This document shows, one piece after another, positions 1 to 8,024 of a stretch of 58,625 nucleotides of DNA; positions within the stretch are counted from its first letter, which is position 1; every line of letters starts with the position of its first letter. Source of the DNA: Caryophanales bacterium (GTDB taxonomy: Bacteria > Bacillota > Bacilli > Exiguobacteriales > Exiguobacteriaceae); contig CABIYO010000013.1 in the NCBI GenBank assembly GCA_902362975.1, positions 1 through 58,625 on the forward strand, given 5' to 3'. A model generated the notes under the pieces. It worked only from the letters and a program-made list of their open reading frames with translations, searched no databases and had not been told where the DNA came from. The translations under genes and the position numbers were made by a program.

Positions 1-217
1 TGTCATCGAGTTTCGTCTTGGCACCGCAGTTGGTCTTCGCCTTCTCGTAGCGTTTCTGGGCACGTTCAGCCACGTAGTCGGGGTTCCGACTGATCTCCCG
101 CGAGACGGTCGATGGCTGTCGCCCGATCCGTCTCGCGATGGACCGGATGGACATCCCAAGCTCCAGATACGTCTCTATTTTCACGCGTTCCGTTGTGGTA
201 AGATGGGTGTAGCTCAT
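1..217 (-). CDS. IS30-family transposase, N-terminal fragment (continues outside window)
   Basis: The first 72 codons of a transposase, running off the left edge. The N-terminus starts MSYTHLTTTERVKIE and contains a helix-turn-helix of the IS30 type: the segment SIRSIARRIGRQPSTVSREI, then an R-N-x-D-Y step. This domain binds the terminal inverted repeats; the DDE catalytic core would lie beyond the edge. The ATG at 215-217 is preceded by GGAGGAAT on the minus strand. The IS30 family call rests on this recognisable N-terminal domain; whether the whole transposase is intact cannot be seen. Confidence 0.85.
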   Translation of the reverse strand, partial: MSYTHLTTTERVKIETYLELGMSIRSIARRIGRQPSTVSREISRNPDYVAERAQKRYEKAKTNCGAKTKLDD

Positions 218-316
218 AGCGATTCCTCCGTTTGAATGTTTGTGTCGTAACTTCATTCTACACGAGGACGTCGCTGTGGGCTTTTTTTTGCGTTCACGTT
301 CAGGTGTTGCACTTAA
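1..316 (-). mobile_element. IS30-family insertion sequence, one end only
   Basis: One end of an IS30-like element enters from the left edge. It carries the start of a transposase gene and ends in an A/T-rich terminus near 300-316, just where the DUF58 reading frame stops. The exact last base of the element cannot be fixed because the other end and target duplication lie outside the window. The element lies in the same orientation as the DUF58-MoxR operon, so the operon transcript could read into it. Confidence 0.75.
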
Positions 317-318
317 TT

Positions 319-1104
319 TTATAATTCATCATATTGCGCATGGAGCCCGTTCCCGAGCGGACCGCTCAAATCAAGGGAAATCGTGAACGTGTCGAGATTT
401 TGTCGTTCGAACACTTTTGCCTGTACATGACCGACCTTTGAAGTGGCGACCCAGTCAATCTGTTTAGCCGGTTCCTTCTCATATCGTTTTGCACTCTGAA
501 TCATCAACGGATCGTTCAACGGGGAGTGCTTGACGATACGATCACCCATCCGAATCATGCGAGATTCGGTGATTGGTGACTTCGTGATGGTAGGTAACAC
601 AATCCATGAGGGCATATCCATCTCCTCATCCGTGAAAAATAGAGTACCTAAATAAAATGGTAACGTGACACGCATCACACACGTATGAATCGAAGCAGGT
701 CCACGCTTCACAGCCGAGACGCTCACATGATGTATGTCCTGTTCGATCCTGGTGTCGTATGCCTGTGACCCGTCCTCGAATACCATCCGTTCATTACCCT
801 CTATTCGAATCAATAGCGGGACGCCGAGGGCAATGATTCGCTCATACCCATCGATACGGACGATACATGATGTCTCATCGTCGATGAACAAGAGGTCTTC
901 TTTCTGTCGGATGGAGAATGAGACTTCGTTTGAAAGCACTCGAATGATTCGCTTCCGGATGATCATGACGATCAATAATGCCCCGCATACATAAGCGATG
1001 GGCCATACATAAGGCATCCACATCGTGAGTAGACCGAGACTGACATAAGCCGGCCAGAGTTGGTCCTGAAGGATGGACGGCGAACTGATTTCGACCTGTC
1101 GCAT
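319..1104 (-). pseudogene. DUF58 family protein, 3' end cut off by IS30
   Basis: DUF58 proteins sit with MoxR ATPases and are thought to act at the cell envelope; the exact role is unknown. This copy has two hydrophobic segments near residues 18-48, followed by a beta-rich region. Near residues 215-242 it has the DUF58 signature with an IDW motif and a run ending in SLDLSG. Family members usually run to about 380-430 residues, but here the frame stops after 261, within a dozen codons of that motif, exactly at the IS30 terminus. The gene follows moxR with a 2-base gap. The missing C-terminal part, and probably a transglutaminase-like partner, should lie beyond the element. Confidence 0.8.
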
Positions 1105-1106
1105 CG

Positions 1107-2030
1107 TTACACCTTTTCGACCGGGACGGATACGGACTCGAGTACGTCCACCAACACTTGTCGCTTCGTCGATTTGATGTCCCCTTCAAGGGTGAGGGTC
1201 AAGCGGTGCGAGAGAACGTGTGGCGCGACGGCTTGGACGTCTTCGGGTGTGACAAACTGACGGTCGTTCAAGTACGCATAGGCTTGTGACGCTTTGACGA
1301 GCGCAAGCGTCGCCCGTGGAATCGCCCCGACTTCGACTAACGGATGTTGTCTCGTTTCCTGGATGAGTGAGAGCAAATACGTGACGACATCTTCATGAAT
1401 CCGGATATTCTCGACATGTTCTTGTGCTTCTAAAAAAGCTTCATTCGTCATCAAGGCGTGTACCACATGTCTCGTCTTTGAAATCGTCTGTAGAATCAAG
1501 TTCCGCTCCTCGTCTGCCCCAGGGTATCCGACTTGAAGGGACATGAGGAAGCGGTCGAGTTGGGCGTCAGGAAGCGAGAAGGTTCCAGCCGACTCGATCG
1601 GGTTTTGTGTCGCGATGACGAAAAACGGTTTCGGTAGTTGATAGGTGACGCCACCGATGGAAACTTGGCGTTCTTCCATCGCTTCAAGCAAGGCGGATTG
1701 CGTTCTCGGAACGGCGCGATTCACTTCATCGATGAGTAAAATATTCGTGAAGATCGGTCCGGTGCGGTTCTCGAACGTCTGGGTCTGCATATTGAAGAAG
1801 TCTGAACCGATGATGTCAGTAGGAAGCAGGTCGGCTGTGAATTGAATTCGGGCGAAGTCTGCCTCAAAGCTTTTGGCGATGCTTTTCGCAAGTAACGTCT
1901 TCCCCGTCCCAGGCACATCCTCTAGCAAGATATGACCGTTCGCCAATAAGGCTGTGCAACATAATTTTGTGATTTCCGGTTTCCCAAGGTAAATGCGGTC
2001 TAATTGGTCCAATACGTGTCGGATGGTCAT
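1107..2030 (-). CDS. MoxR-family AAA+ ATPase
   Basis: A 307-residue AAA+ ATPase of the MoxR group, which act as chaperone-like ATPases for the maturation of partner proteins. Visible motifs are Walker A at about 37-46 (EDVPGTGKTL), Walker B at 97-104 (ILLIDEVN), and a sensor-type segment with ATQNP. The length is typical. It overlaps the upstream DUF4129 gene by 4 bases (ATGA) and is followed within 2 bases by the DUF58 gene, so the three are one operon. In this family the ATPase is expected to work with the DUF58 protein, which is broken here by IS30. Confidence 0.92.
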   Translation of the reverse strand: MTIRHVLDQLDRIYLGKPEITKLCCTALLANGHILLEDVPGTGKTLLAKSIAKSFEADFARIQFTADLLPTDIIGSDFFNMQTQTFENRTGPIFTNILLIDEVNRAVPRTQSALLEAMEERQVSIGGVTYQLPKPFFVIATQNPIESAGTFSLPDAQLDRFLMSLQVGYPGADEERNLILQTISKTRHVVHALMTNEAFLEAQEHVENIRIHEDVVTYLLSLIQETRQHPLVEVGAIPRATLALVKASQAYAYLNDRQFVTPEDVQAVAPHVLSHRLTLTLEGDIKSTKRQVLVDVLESVSVPVEKV

Positions 2031-2800
2031 GAGTTCGACTCCTTTTGTGTGCGTAGTAGGTATTCGTCAAGTTGTTGGGTGAACGCTCGCTCACGTTGTG
2101 GTGAGATGTTTCCATCATCATAACGTGTCTGTAAATAGGTAAGTAGGGATGCATCGAGCTCGATTCGTTTCGCCCAAGTCGACAACGTCTCATACGGGCG
2201 ACGACGTTTATATAGAGGTAACGCTGCTTCGAATTGAATCAACTGCTTTCGGATAGCCGATGCTGGTAATGGATGAACCGTTCGGTTTATCTGCATCGAC
2301 GCGTTGTCAGAAGTCACTAGCGAGTGATCCTCGATATCTAACTCTCCCTCCTCGCTTTGTTTCTTCGAGGGACGTCGTTTTTTCCAGAGCCACCATCCGA
2401 GCAAGATAAGCAGTCCGGTAATCATGTATGGGAGGTAGGAGACTCTGTTCGACTCTTCTGATGAGGGATTGCCGTAAGAAGGTGACTCGTCATTAATCTT
2501 TTCTCTTGGAGTTCCACCTTTATCGTCTGGAGCTTCACTAGAAGAGCCAAGCTCAACCCCTCGCCAGTCTTCTTCAATAATTTTGTCTTCCCCACACCAA
2601 AAGTCGACATCCGTCACTTCGAAAATCCCTAAAAACTTTCGTTTGTCATGACAGTCGGTGACCCAACTCGTAATCTCGCTCCCTGAGATATCTAATGATT
2701 GGTAGTAACGGTATCCCAGTTGACTGGAATAGGAGATGAGGGCGACAAGTAGTAATGAGAATAGAATCCCTGACACAAAAATCGTTTTGGCTTGTTTCAT
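2027..2800 (-). CDS. DUF4129-type membrane protein
   Basis: A 257-residue protein with a membrane segment at about 8-27, an exterior-type region of about 95 residues with two cysteines, a second membrane segment at 125-142, and a cytoplasmic tail. The tail ends in a helical domain with Y-x-T-L-x-x-W-A-like spacing, as in DUF4129 domains found next to MoxR/DUF58 genes. It is the first gene of the three-gene operon. It is shorter than typical multi-pass DUF4129 proteins, so the family assignment leans on the C-terminal pattern and gene order. Function unknown. Confidence 0.65.
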   Translation of the reverse strand: MKQAKTIFVSGILFSLLLVALISYSSQLGYRYYQSLDISGSEITSWVTDCHDKRKFLGIFEVTDVDFWCGEDKIIEEDWRGVELGSSSEAPDDKGGTPREKINDESPSYGNPSSEESNRVSYLPYMITGLLILLGWWLWKKRRPSKKQSEEGELDIEDHSLVTSDNASMQINRTVHPLPASAIRKQLIQFEAALPLYKRRRPYETLSTWAKRIELDASLLTYLQTRYDDGNISPQRERAFTQQLDEYLLRTQKESNS

Positions 2801-2942
2801 TGGCGTTTCCGTTTATGTATATTCGGTTTCATCTCAAGTGACGGCTCCTCCCATAGTCTAAATCCTTTTTTTGGAAATAGGATTAAATGGATTATACCAT
2901 GAACTTTTACGGAATATTCAGTTATTTTTAGACAAAAGAAAA

Positions 2943-2965
2943 ATGCCCGTTCATTGAACGAGCAT
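2943..2965 (-). terminator. Intrinsic terminator of the DinB/DUF3916 unit
   Basis: An 11-base inverted repeat with one wobble pair, followed on the minus strand by TTTTTCTTTT. It overlaps the original stop codon of the DUF3916 gene at 2951-2953, supporting 2951 as the ancestral gene end. Confidence 0.75.
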
Positions 2966-3439
2966 CCACAATTCTCTACCTTCATCTTCTTCGAACAACC
3001 ATTCCTTAAATCCATATACGCGAATATCCCGGACACTACGGATGACCCATTTGTTTAAAGACGTTTTTTCATGAGGAATCGCAATCCATTTTTGGTGGGA
3101 TGAATCACGCCGTATAAACGTTTGTTACCCCTCTTCATCTTGAAACACGAGAAGCTCAGAGTTCCAAAGTGTAGGAAGATCAATCAGCACAACGACTCGC
3201 ATTCGTTCTTCCACACGCAACTCTACTAGTCGTTTCGCTTCATCGAGCAGAGTATGGATGAGTGACTGTTTGATTTGGACATTCTGTTGAATATCCATTA
3301 AAAAAGTTTGTCCGACCGGAATCTTGGCATACCAATAACCATCATGAAACTCAGTTGGAAAATCGTGATGATTTTCTTGTATATTACGCTGAAGACGACT
3401 TAACTTTCGTTTCAGACCACGCACTTTCCGATGTCTCAC
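2951..3439 (-). pseudogene. DUF3916-like gene with an in-frame stop codon
   Basis: From the GTG at 3437-3439 the frame runs 104 codons to a TAA at 3125-3127. The same frame then continues uninterrupted for 57 more codons (QTFIRRDSSHQKW onward, with a VYGFKEWLFEED stretch) to a TGA at 2951-2953 that lies in the terminator. The joined 161-residue product has the length and layout I recall for DUF3916 proteins of Bacilli: a basic N-terminus, an F-x-x-G-Y-W motif, and a V-x-x-D-L-P-x-L-W motif. I therefore read it as one gene with a nonsense mutation. It overlaps dinB by GTGA and was translationally coupled to it. Function of the family is unknown. Confidence 0.7.
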
Positions 3440-3903
3440 TTTAGGATCGACTCGACTTGCTTCATATGGTGTCGGTCATGCTCGATGAACTCCCCGATGA
3501 TTACATGTAACGAGTAGGGGACACCTTGATGTGGATCATGCGAGACACCATTCGCTGTCGTTTTGTAAGTCAGCGCTTCTTCACTTAAGGACTCGAGCAT
3601 GGTGATGAGTGCTCGTCGACTTTGTAGTGATTCCTTCAATACGACGTCACCCGATAACTTCTCCGCTCTTTTCGTCGCCCGTGCGTTGAATGGGTCAAAG
3701 TCAGGAAAGATTATCCCTTCCCCGTTCTTCACCGATGGGATGATGACATTTAACAGATGATTGTCCCAATGGGCGATATGTAGAACGATTTGCTTTATGG
3801 ACCACTTCTCCGAGTGAATCTGTTTATTCCAATCAGATTCACTCAACTTTTCTAACGACTCGAGCCATTCTGTGTACGATGCGAATTCTTGAATGACTTG
3901 CAT
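3436..3903 (-). CDS. DinB-family four-helix protein
   Basis: A 155-residue protein of the DinB/YfiT fold, which usually binds a divalent metal through three histidines and includes bacillithiol-dependent transferases. Candidate ligands are His in the H-I-A-H-W-D-N-H stretch near residue 46 and His in E-H-D-R-H-H near 140-145. Length is normal. The start ATG at 3903 is preceded by a GGGGAGGGG-like site on the minus strand. It is the first gene of a two-gene unit with the DUF3916 pseudogene. Substrate cannot be told from the sequence. Confidence 0.8.
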   Translation of the reverse strand: MQVIQEFASYTEWLESLEKLSESDWNKQIHSEKWSIKQIVLHIAHWDNHLLNVIIPSVKNGEGIIFPDFDPFNARATKRAEKLSGDVVLKESLQSRRALITMLESLSEEALTYKTTANGVSHDPHQGVPYSLHVIIGEFIEHDRHHMKQVESILK

Positions 3904-3971
3904 TCAATCCCCTCCCCGTTCTCTTTAAATTACTGCGATTATAGCACGAACGAGTCATTTCAAATCAAAAA

Positions 3972-4000
3972 ACGGCATCGTTCGAGATGAACGATGCCGT
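3972..4000 (-). terminator. Terminator of the NCS2 permease gene
   Basis: A perfect 12-base stem with a 5-base loop (ACGGCATCGTTC arm), followed on the minus strand by TTTTTTG, directly after the permease stop. Confidence 0.9.
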
Positions 4001-4008
4001 GCGTGTCT

Positions 4009-5271
4009 CTATAACCAGACTGGTAATGAGAAGAAAACTAAGAATAACACGGTCAAGACACCGACGACCGGACTGAGTGACCGGTAGCCCTTCTTGAACA
4101 AGACAATCATCGTGTGCGCGATAAATCCGAGTCCAATCCCATCGACGATGGAATATGTGAACGGAATCATGATGATGACAAGGATTGCCGGGAAGGCATG
4201 CTCCCAGTTATCGAGCGGCAAATGCTTCACGTTCTGGAACATCATCATCCCGATGATAATCAACACCGGAGCGATCGCCGTCACAGGAATGATTGCAAAG
4301 AGCGGTAGCAATAAGAGTGATACCACATACAATCCAGACGTGACGAACGAAGCAATCCCGCCTCTTGCCCCGACAGATATCCCGGCAGCCACTTCGACCG
4401 TCGAGACCGTCGGGCTTGACCCGAACATGGCCCCGGCCATCGTCGAGAGACCTTGTGCGACGAGACCTTTCGGCGCCTCTTCTTCTTTGCCGATTGCCCG
4501 TGTCTGATTCTGAATCAAGCTGATGTTTTCAATCAACAAGACGAGCGTCAGCACACCGACCGCGACGAAGAAGAGTGGAGATGTCGACTCGGCGAACGAG
4601 ATGTTCCCAAATACCGTGCCGAACGATTCGAAGAACGGTGTCAACGCGAAGTTTCCCGTCCAATCGAGTGTTCCCATCACGGCACTGAGTCCGACACCGA
4701 AACCGATCGTCCAAAGGAAGCTGCTCGGCCCCATCTTCAAGAACAGTAAGATGGCGACGAAGAGTGACAGGAATGCGACTTGGACGTCACGCTCCCCGAG
4801 ATCACCGATATGAAGCAATGCCCCTCCCCCGCCTGAGACGATCCCTGCCGCCTCGAGCCCGATCAAGATGAGGAAAAGGCCGAGACCGACCGTCAATCCG
4901 TCATGAATGATCGGTGGGAACGCGTTCGCCAATTTCCTCGCGCCTTTGGTGACCGTCAATAGTACGACGAGTACACCTGAGAAGAATGAGACGGCGAGCG
5001 CACTTTGCCAGCTCAATCCCATTTGTAGGACGAGCGTGTAAGTGAAGAGCGCATTAATCCCCATTCCCGGTAACAAGAGAAGCGGCAAATTGAAGAATCC
5101 CGCAATCAATGTCCCGATGATGCTTGTCAAAATCGCTCCGACGAGCGCCCCCTCGAACGGGAGTCCGGCTTGTGTCAAGATTGCCGCGTGCACGGCCGGG
5201 ATGTATGCTGTCGCCAGAAAGTTCAGCACGCCCCCGTATGTTTCTGTTTTCCATTCTGTTTGTTTTGCCAT
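4009..5271 (-). CDS. NCS2 purine permease, AzgA/PbuG-like
   Basis: A polytopic permease of about 420 residues and roughly 12-14 membrane segments. It carries the AzgA-type pattern LPGMGINALFTYT in the third segment region and a conserved H-D-G-L-T-V-G-L-G-L-F stretch. These proteins import hypoxanthine, guanine or adenine with protons. I place the start at 5271 (MAKQTEWKTE): it has AAAGGA nine bases upstream, whereas the longer frame to 5355 adds a non-hydrophobic leader without a ribosome site and includes the promoter. No purine riboswitch is visible in the leader. Exact substrate is inferred from family only. Confidence 0.85.
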   Translation of the reverse strand: MAKQTEWKTETYGGVLNFLATAYIPAVHAAILTQAGLPFEGALVGAILTSIIGTLIAGFFNLPLLLLPGMGINALFTYTLVLQMGLSWQSALAVSFFSGVLVVLLTVTKGARKLANAFPPIIHDGLTVGLGLFLILIGLEAAGIVSGGGGALLHIGDLGERDVQVAFLSLFVAILLFLKMGPSSFLWTIGFGVGLSAVMGTLDWTGNFALTPFFESFGTVFGNISFAESTSPLFFVAVGVLTLVLLIENISLIQNQTRAIGKEEEAPKGLVAQGLSTMAGAMFGSSPTVSTVEVAAGISVGARGGIASFVTSGLYVVSLLLLPLFAIIPVTAIAPVLIIIGMMMFQNVKHLPLDNWEHAFPAILVIIMIPFTYSIVDGIGLGFIAHTMIVLFKKGYRSLSPVVGVLTVLFLVFFSLPVWL

Positions 5272-5325
5272 AGGAATCAATCCTTTATTGGCACCCTCAC
5301 CCACCCGTGTATACACACGAGATTG

Positions 5326-5355
5326 ATTATATCCTGTCAGACATCTAACAAACAA
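5326..5355 (-). promoter_or_regulatory. Promoter of the NCS2 permease gene
   Basis: On the minus strand, TTGTTT and a perfect TATAAT are separated by 18 bases, about 55 bases upstream of the permease start. A leader with a TGTGTATACAC palindrome follows. Confidence 0.55.
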
Positions 5356-5473
5356 GAGTGATTTGACTCAATTCCTTCTTTGGACCCATTCATGAGAACG
5401 ATTCCATAAAAAGATTCATTTTATAAAACAAGAACGTTTGTTCTTATTTTTGGCGCATTTTTGCGAACAAATC

Positions 5474-5482
5474 TGTTATAAT
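5474..5482 (+). promoter_or_regulatory. Extended -10 promoter of the putative toxin mRNA
   Basis: TGTTATAAT is a TGn-extended, perfect -10 element; the expected -35 region is A/T-rich without a good hexamer. The predicted start near 5489 gives a leader of about 60 bases before the peptide start. A GAAC-N4-GTTC element lies at 5432-5443, further upstream. Confidence 0.5.
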
Positions 5483-5547
5483 GAAGAAGCAGGTTAACGC
5501 AGCAATAGTGGGGTCAGCCGCCAAGTCCACAATGGAGGAAGGCGGTG

Positions 5548-5676
5548 GTGCGGATGGAACAACTTTGGACCTGGGTTGGGGATTATGTCATAATCCCAAT
5601 CCTCGCTCCCATCATCGTTCACTTGGTGATTCACCGAACATCCGATCGTGCAACGTCTGAACGCACAAAAAAATGA
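5548..5676 (+). CDS. Putative type I toxin, small hydrophobic peptide
   Basis: A 42-codon frame giving a short aromatic start (EQLWTWVGDY), one hydrophobic membrane helix with a P-I-L-A-P-I-I-V core, and a charged basic tail (HRTSDRATSERTKK). This is the layout of Fst/TxpA/Bsr-type membrane toxins. The ribosome site GGAGGAA at 5534-5540 fits GTG at 5548 (7-base gap) better than ATG at 5554; both are in frame. The mRNA probably runs to the hairpin at 5767-5798, and its 3' half is covered by a convergent RNA from the opposite strand. Toxicity is inferred from architecture; no sequence identity to a named family is claimed. Confidence 0.6.
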   Translation: MRMEQLWTWVGDYVIIPILAPIIVHLVIHRTSDRATSERTKK

Positions 5677-5798
5677 CCCCCCTCGGCGCAATGAGATGGG
5701 TCACTTTCTGATTCACTAACCATTGTGGTGGCTGGGACCACTCTTAAAGTGGTAGCCTGTAAGCCAGAGGTCGGTGTGTCCAGCACCGGTCTCTTTCT
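5667..5798 (-). ncRNA. Putative antisense antitoxin RNA (about 130 nt)
   Basis: On the minus strand a TGGTATGAT extended -10 (TATGAT at 5805-5810) should start an RNA near 5798. It would end at a hairpin with arms TGACCC and GGGTCA (plus ATCTC/GAG pairs) followed by seven T at 5667-5673. The RNA lies entirely opposite the 3' half of the toxin mRNA, including the last codons of the peptide, as in txpA/ratA-like loci. It contains several internal inverted repeats (ACCACT/AGTGGT; CACCGACCTC with G-U pairs) that could form the loops for RNA-RNA contact. Confidence 0.55.
5767..5798 (+). terminator. Terminator of the toxin mRNA
   Basis: GAGGTCGGTG and CACCGGTCTC pair with two G-U steps around a TGTCCAG loop, followed by TTTCT. 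It coincides with the predicted 5' end of the antisense RNA, so the two transcripts overlap by about 130 bases. Confidence 0.5.
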
Positions 5799-5874
5799 AC
5801 TTGCATCATACCATACTTTATCCGCGTTTTCAGTAAGAGAAACGTTATTTGACACGAAAATCACAAATAATCTT

Positions 5875-5903
5875 ACCGCTCAGGATCAATCAGCCTGAGC
5901 GGT
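5875..5903. terminator. Hairpin at the end of ydbT
   Basis: Perfect 10-base arms (ACCGCTCAGG) around a 9-base loop, overlapping the ydbT stop codon. The T-run is better on the plus strand, so it may also stop read-through from the toxin locus. Confidence 0.6.
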
Positions 5904-7389
5904 TTTCGTTCATGTCACTGTATCGGGAGAACCAGTCGAGCATCGCGTCCGCATCTTCTTTCGGGATATCATCGATGGTCTCGACTGATAAGAATCCTCC
6001 ACGCGTCGAGAACTGAACCGTACAAAGTCCGAATCGACGTTGCAAGAGCGATTGCTTCACTTGAATCTGTTCGATCCGTGGTTTGTCCGTCAAGAATGAG
6101 CGGACGTTGAACGCTCCCGTCCGTAACTGGATGAATTGATCCGTGCGGACATATTTTGTGGTAACAAAACTGAGGACGCGTCCCCCGATGATGACGGCCC
6201 AAAAGAGCAGTAGCCACCAGGCATAATCTCGGAAGAAATAAAGCACGAGTCCTGTGATGATGAAGCCGAACCAGCTGATTCGGAGTAGTTTGATTCCTAA
6301 GGCACGTCTAGGGAGTCGATGTAGTTCGTCCGACCATGTAAAGTGCGTGAAGTGTTCACGGAGTACTTGCATCGCTCGGTCACGACGGACGAACGGGAGA
6401 ATCACCGACGATTCATCTTTCAATTCATCCATCGTCCCTGCTGCGACGAGTTCGACCCCGACGATGTGGAACCAACGACGAATGAACGTCTCTTTGATAC
6501 GAATCGCTTGGATCTTCTCATATGGGATTTCTTTGGCACTTCGGTTCAACAATCCCTTCTCGACGCGAATGCGTCCCCCTCTCCGCTCAAGTCGGAAGTT
6601 CCCATATTTCAAGAAGTTGATGACCATGCCGATCACGATTGATAGCATCAACACCCCGATGACAAGAAGACCGATGGCGATGACGGACGCATGGACGACA
6701 TAATCTTCGACTTGATTAAACGCCCCATCCAAGTTGATGAAGTCGTCGATTGACGAGATAACCGTCGCGGCGACCGGGAAGATGGCGAAGACAGAAAGCG
6801 ACGTGATGGATGCCAATACGATTTCGCGCGTAGATAAAGCGTACAACAGGCGACTTGGTACCGGTGCTGCCTGTGCAGGTGTCTCATCAGACTCTTCTGA
6901 GTCATCTACCGCTACTCCGCTTCGTTTCCGATGACGGACCTGTTCGAGAATTTCTTCCAGTCGTTTGGCTTCAGTCGGGAAGACACCCGCTAATTTGAAA
7001 GAAGCATCGTCGCTGTTGGCATTCGTATCGAACGTCAATTCGACCACACCAAGCAATCGATAAAGGAACGGACTGTTGGAATGGACGCTTTGAATCTTAT
7101 AGAGCGGAAGCGACTTTTCTTTTTTCAACCAGTTCCCTTCGATGACATAGACAGTCTTTTCATCGAGGGCATATCGGAAGTTTAACCATCCGAAGAACTT
7201 CTGAACAATGTCGAGTAATAGGAAGAGTAAAATCCCGACTCGGATGATGATACCGAATGTCGAGTCCCAGTCGTTATTGAGCACAAATAGTAAGACGATT
7301 GGAATGGCGAACGATTTGATGACTTCGAGAATACGCAGCACCAAAACGCGACTCGGGAGTCGATGCCATGTTAACTCGGTCTCGGTCAT
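5890..7389 (-). CDS. ydbT: PH-domain membrane protein YdbT
   Basis: A 499-residue membrane protein with repeated bacterial PH (bPH2) domains. Each unit has two membrane helices followed by a beta-rich stretch; visible repeats are the segment around Y-V-I-E-G-N-W-L-K-K, the one around G-R-I-R-V-E-K-G-L-L-N-R, and a C-terminal one around R-T-G-A-F-N-V-R. The B. subtilis YdbS/YdbT pair has the same order and is linked to lantibiotic and heterologous-bacteriocin resistance. The start overlaps the upstream ydbS stop (ATGA), so the two are translated together. Biochemical role is unknown. Confidence 0.82.
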   Translation of the reverse strand: MTETELTWHRLPSRVLVLRILEVIKSFAIPIVLLFVLNNDWDSTFGIIIRVGILLFLLLDIVQKFFGWLNFRYALDEKTVYVIEGNWLKKEKSLPLYKIQSVHSNSPFLYRLLGVVELTFDTNANSDDASFKLAGVFPTEAKRLEEILEQVRHRKRSGVAVDDSEESDETPAQAAPVPSRLLYALSTREIVLASITSLSVFAIFPVAATVISSIDDFINLDGAFNQVEDYVVHASVIAIGLLVIGVLMLSIVIGMVINFLKYGNFRLERRGGRIRVEKGLLNRSAKEIPYEKIQAIRIKETFIRRWFHIVGVELVAAGTMDELKDESSVILPFVRRDRAMQVLREHFTHFTWSDELHRLPRRALGIKLLRISWFGFIITGLVLYFFRDYAWWLLLFWAVIIGGRVLSFVTTKYVRTDQFIQLRTGAFNVRSFLTDKPRIEQIQVKQSLLQRRFGLCTVQFSTRGGFLSVETIDDIPKEDADAMLDWFSRYSDMNENRSG

Positions 7390-7913
7390 ACGACATCCTC
7401 CTCTTCAATGCGTGCATAGATGGCAATCTGTTCGCGGAGTGTCTTGGCGAACGACTCTTCAATCGCATAGATTTCGTGAGAACCGGCCGCTGTCCCGATG
7501 GTGATGGTCTGTAACCCGTATTTACGGAGAAGCGGTCCTTGCTCCGCATGAACATATTGGACCTTTGTCATCGGGATGAGCACATCGTGTGTCGTGATGA
7601 CCCCATGGTGAATCCGAATCTCGAGTGGCTGAACGTCATACGTGAATCGTTCTTGTTTCCACTTTTGGAACCAGATGAGATCAATCAAGCTATAGACGAC
7701 ATCGATGACGAGTAGCACGATCAAACCAATCTGTATCCAAGTCGGCCAGTCGAACCAGTAAGCGGCCGCTACAAGTGCGCCTGTGACGAGAAGTCCGATG
7801 AGATAAAAAATCGCACTTGATAACCTGAAGACGGCACGTGCCTCGATTGGAAGGGTGCCGCTGATTCGTTGTGGTGTGACACCTTCTTCAGGTGTCGGTG
7901 TTGTTTCTGACAT
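7386..7913 (-). CDS. ydbS: PH-domain membrane protein YdbS
   Basis: A 175-residue protein with two adjacent membrane helices at about 38-80 and one bPH2 domain (pattern R-I-H-H-G-V-I-T-T-H, then I-P-M-T-K-V-Q-Y-V). I start at 7913 (MSETTPTPEEG) because AGGGGGATT lies just upstream; the longer frame to 7997 has no ribosome site. It overlaps ydbT by 4 bases. YdbS is expected to form a membrane complex with YdbT. The acidic, proline-rich first 20 residues are unlike the rest and probably unstructured. Confidence 0.82.
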   Translation of the reverse strand: MSETTPTPEEGVTPQRISGTLPIEARAVFRLSSAIFYLIGLLVTGALVAAAYWFDWPTWIQIGLIVLLVIDVVYSLIDLIWFQKWKQERFTYDVQPLEIRIHHGVITTHDVLIPMTKVQYVHAEQGPLLRKYGLQTITIGTAAGSHEIYAIEESFAKTLREQIAIYARIEEEDVV

Positions 7914-7998
7914 GGTGAATCCCCCTATCGTTCTTATGTATTTGTCTTTATTGTATACGCTCATACCACAAAAAGGTTTCGTATTGAACCAAAACAAG

Positions 7999-8023
7999 AA
8001 ACGAGCCGAATATCGGCCCGTTT
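7999..8023 (-). terminator. Terminator of the FUSC-type gene
   Basis: Paired arms AAACGGGCCGA and TCGGCTCGTTT with one mismatch, followed on the minus strand by CTTGTTTTGG. Confidence 0.6.
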
Positions 8024-8024
8024 C

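Noticed and set aside
2797..3036. 79-residue open frame overlapping the DUF4129 start
   Set aside because: It crosses the DUF3916 terminator and promoter region, has no ribosome site, and its composition is not protein-like.
5272..5325. Purine riboswitch before the NCS2 permease
   Set aside because: The conserved loop and P1 sequences are absent; there is only a short leader with a TGTGTATACAC palindrome.
4094..5361. Plus-strand open frames opposite the NCS2 permease
   Set aside because: They are mirror frames of a clearly coding gene, without ribosome sites.
5432..5443. LexA-like box GAACGTTTGTTC
   Set aside because: One mismatch to the Bacillus consensus and about 35 bases upstream of the -10, so it does not overlap the promoter; noted only as possible SOS input.
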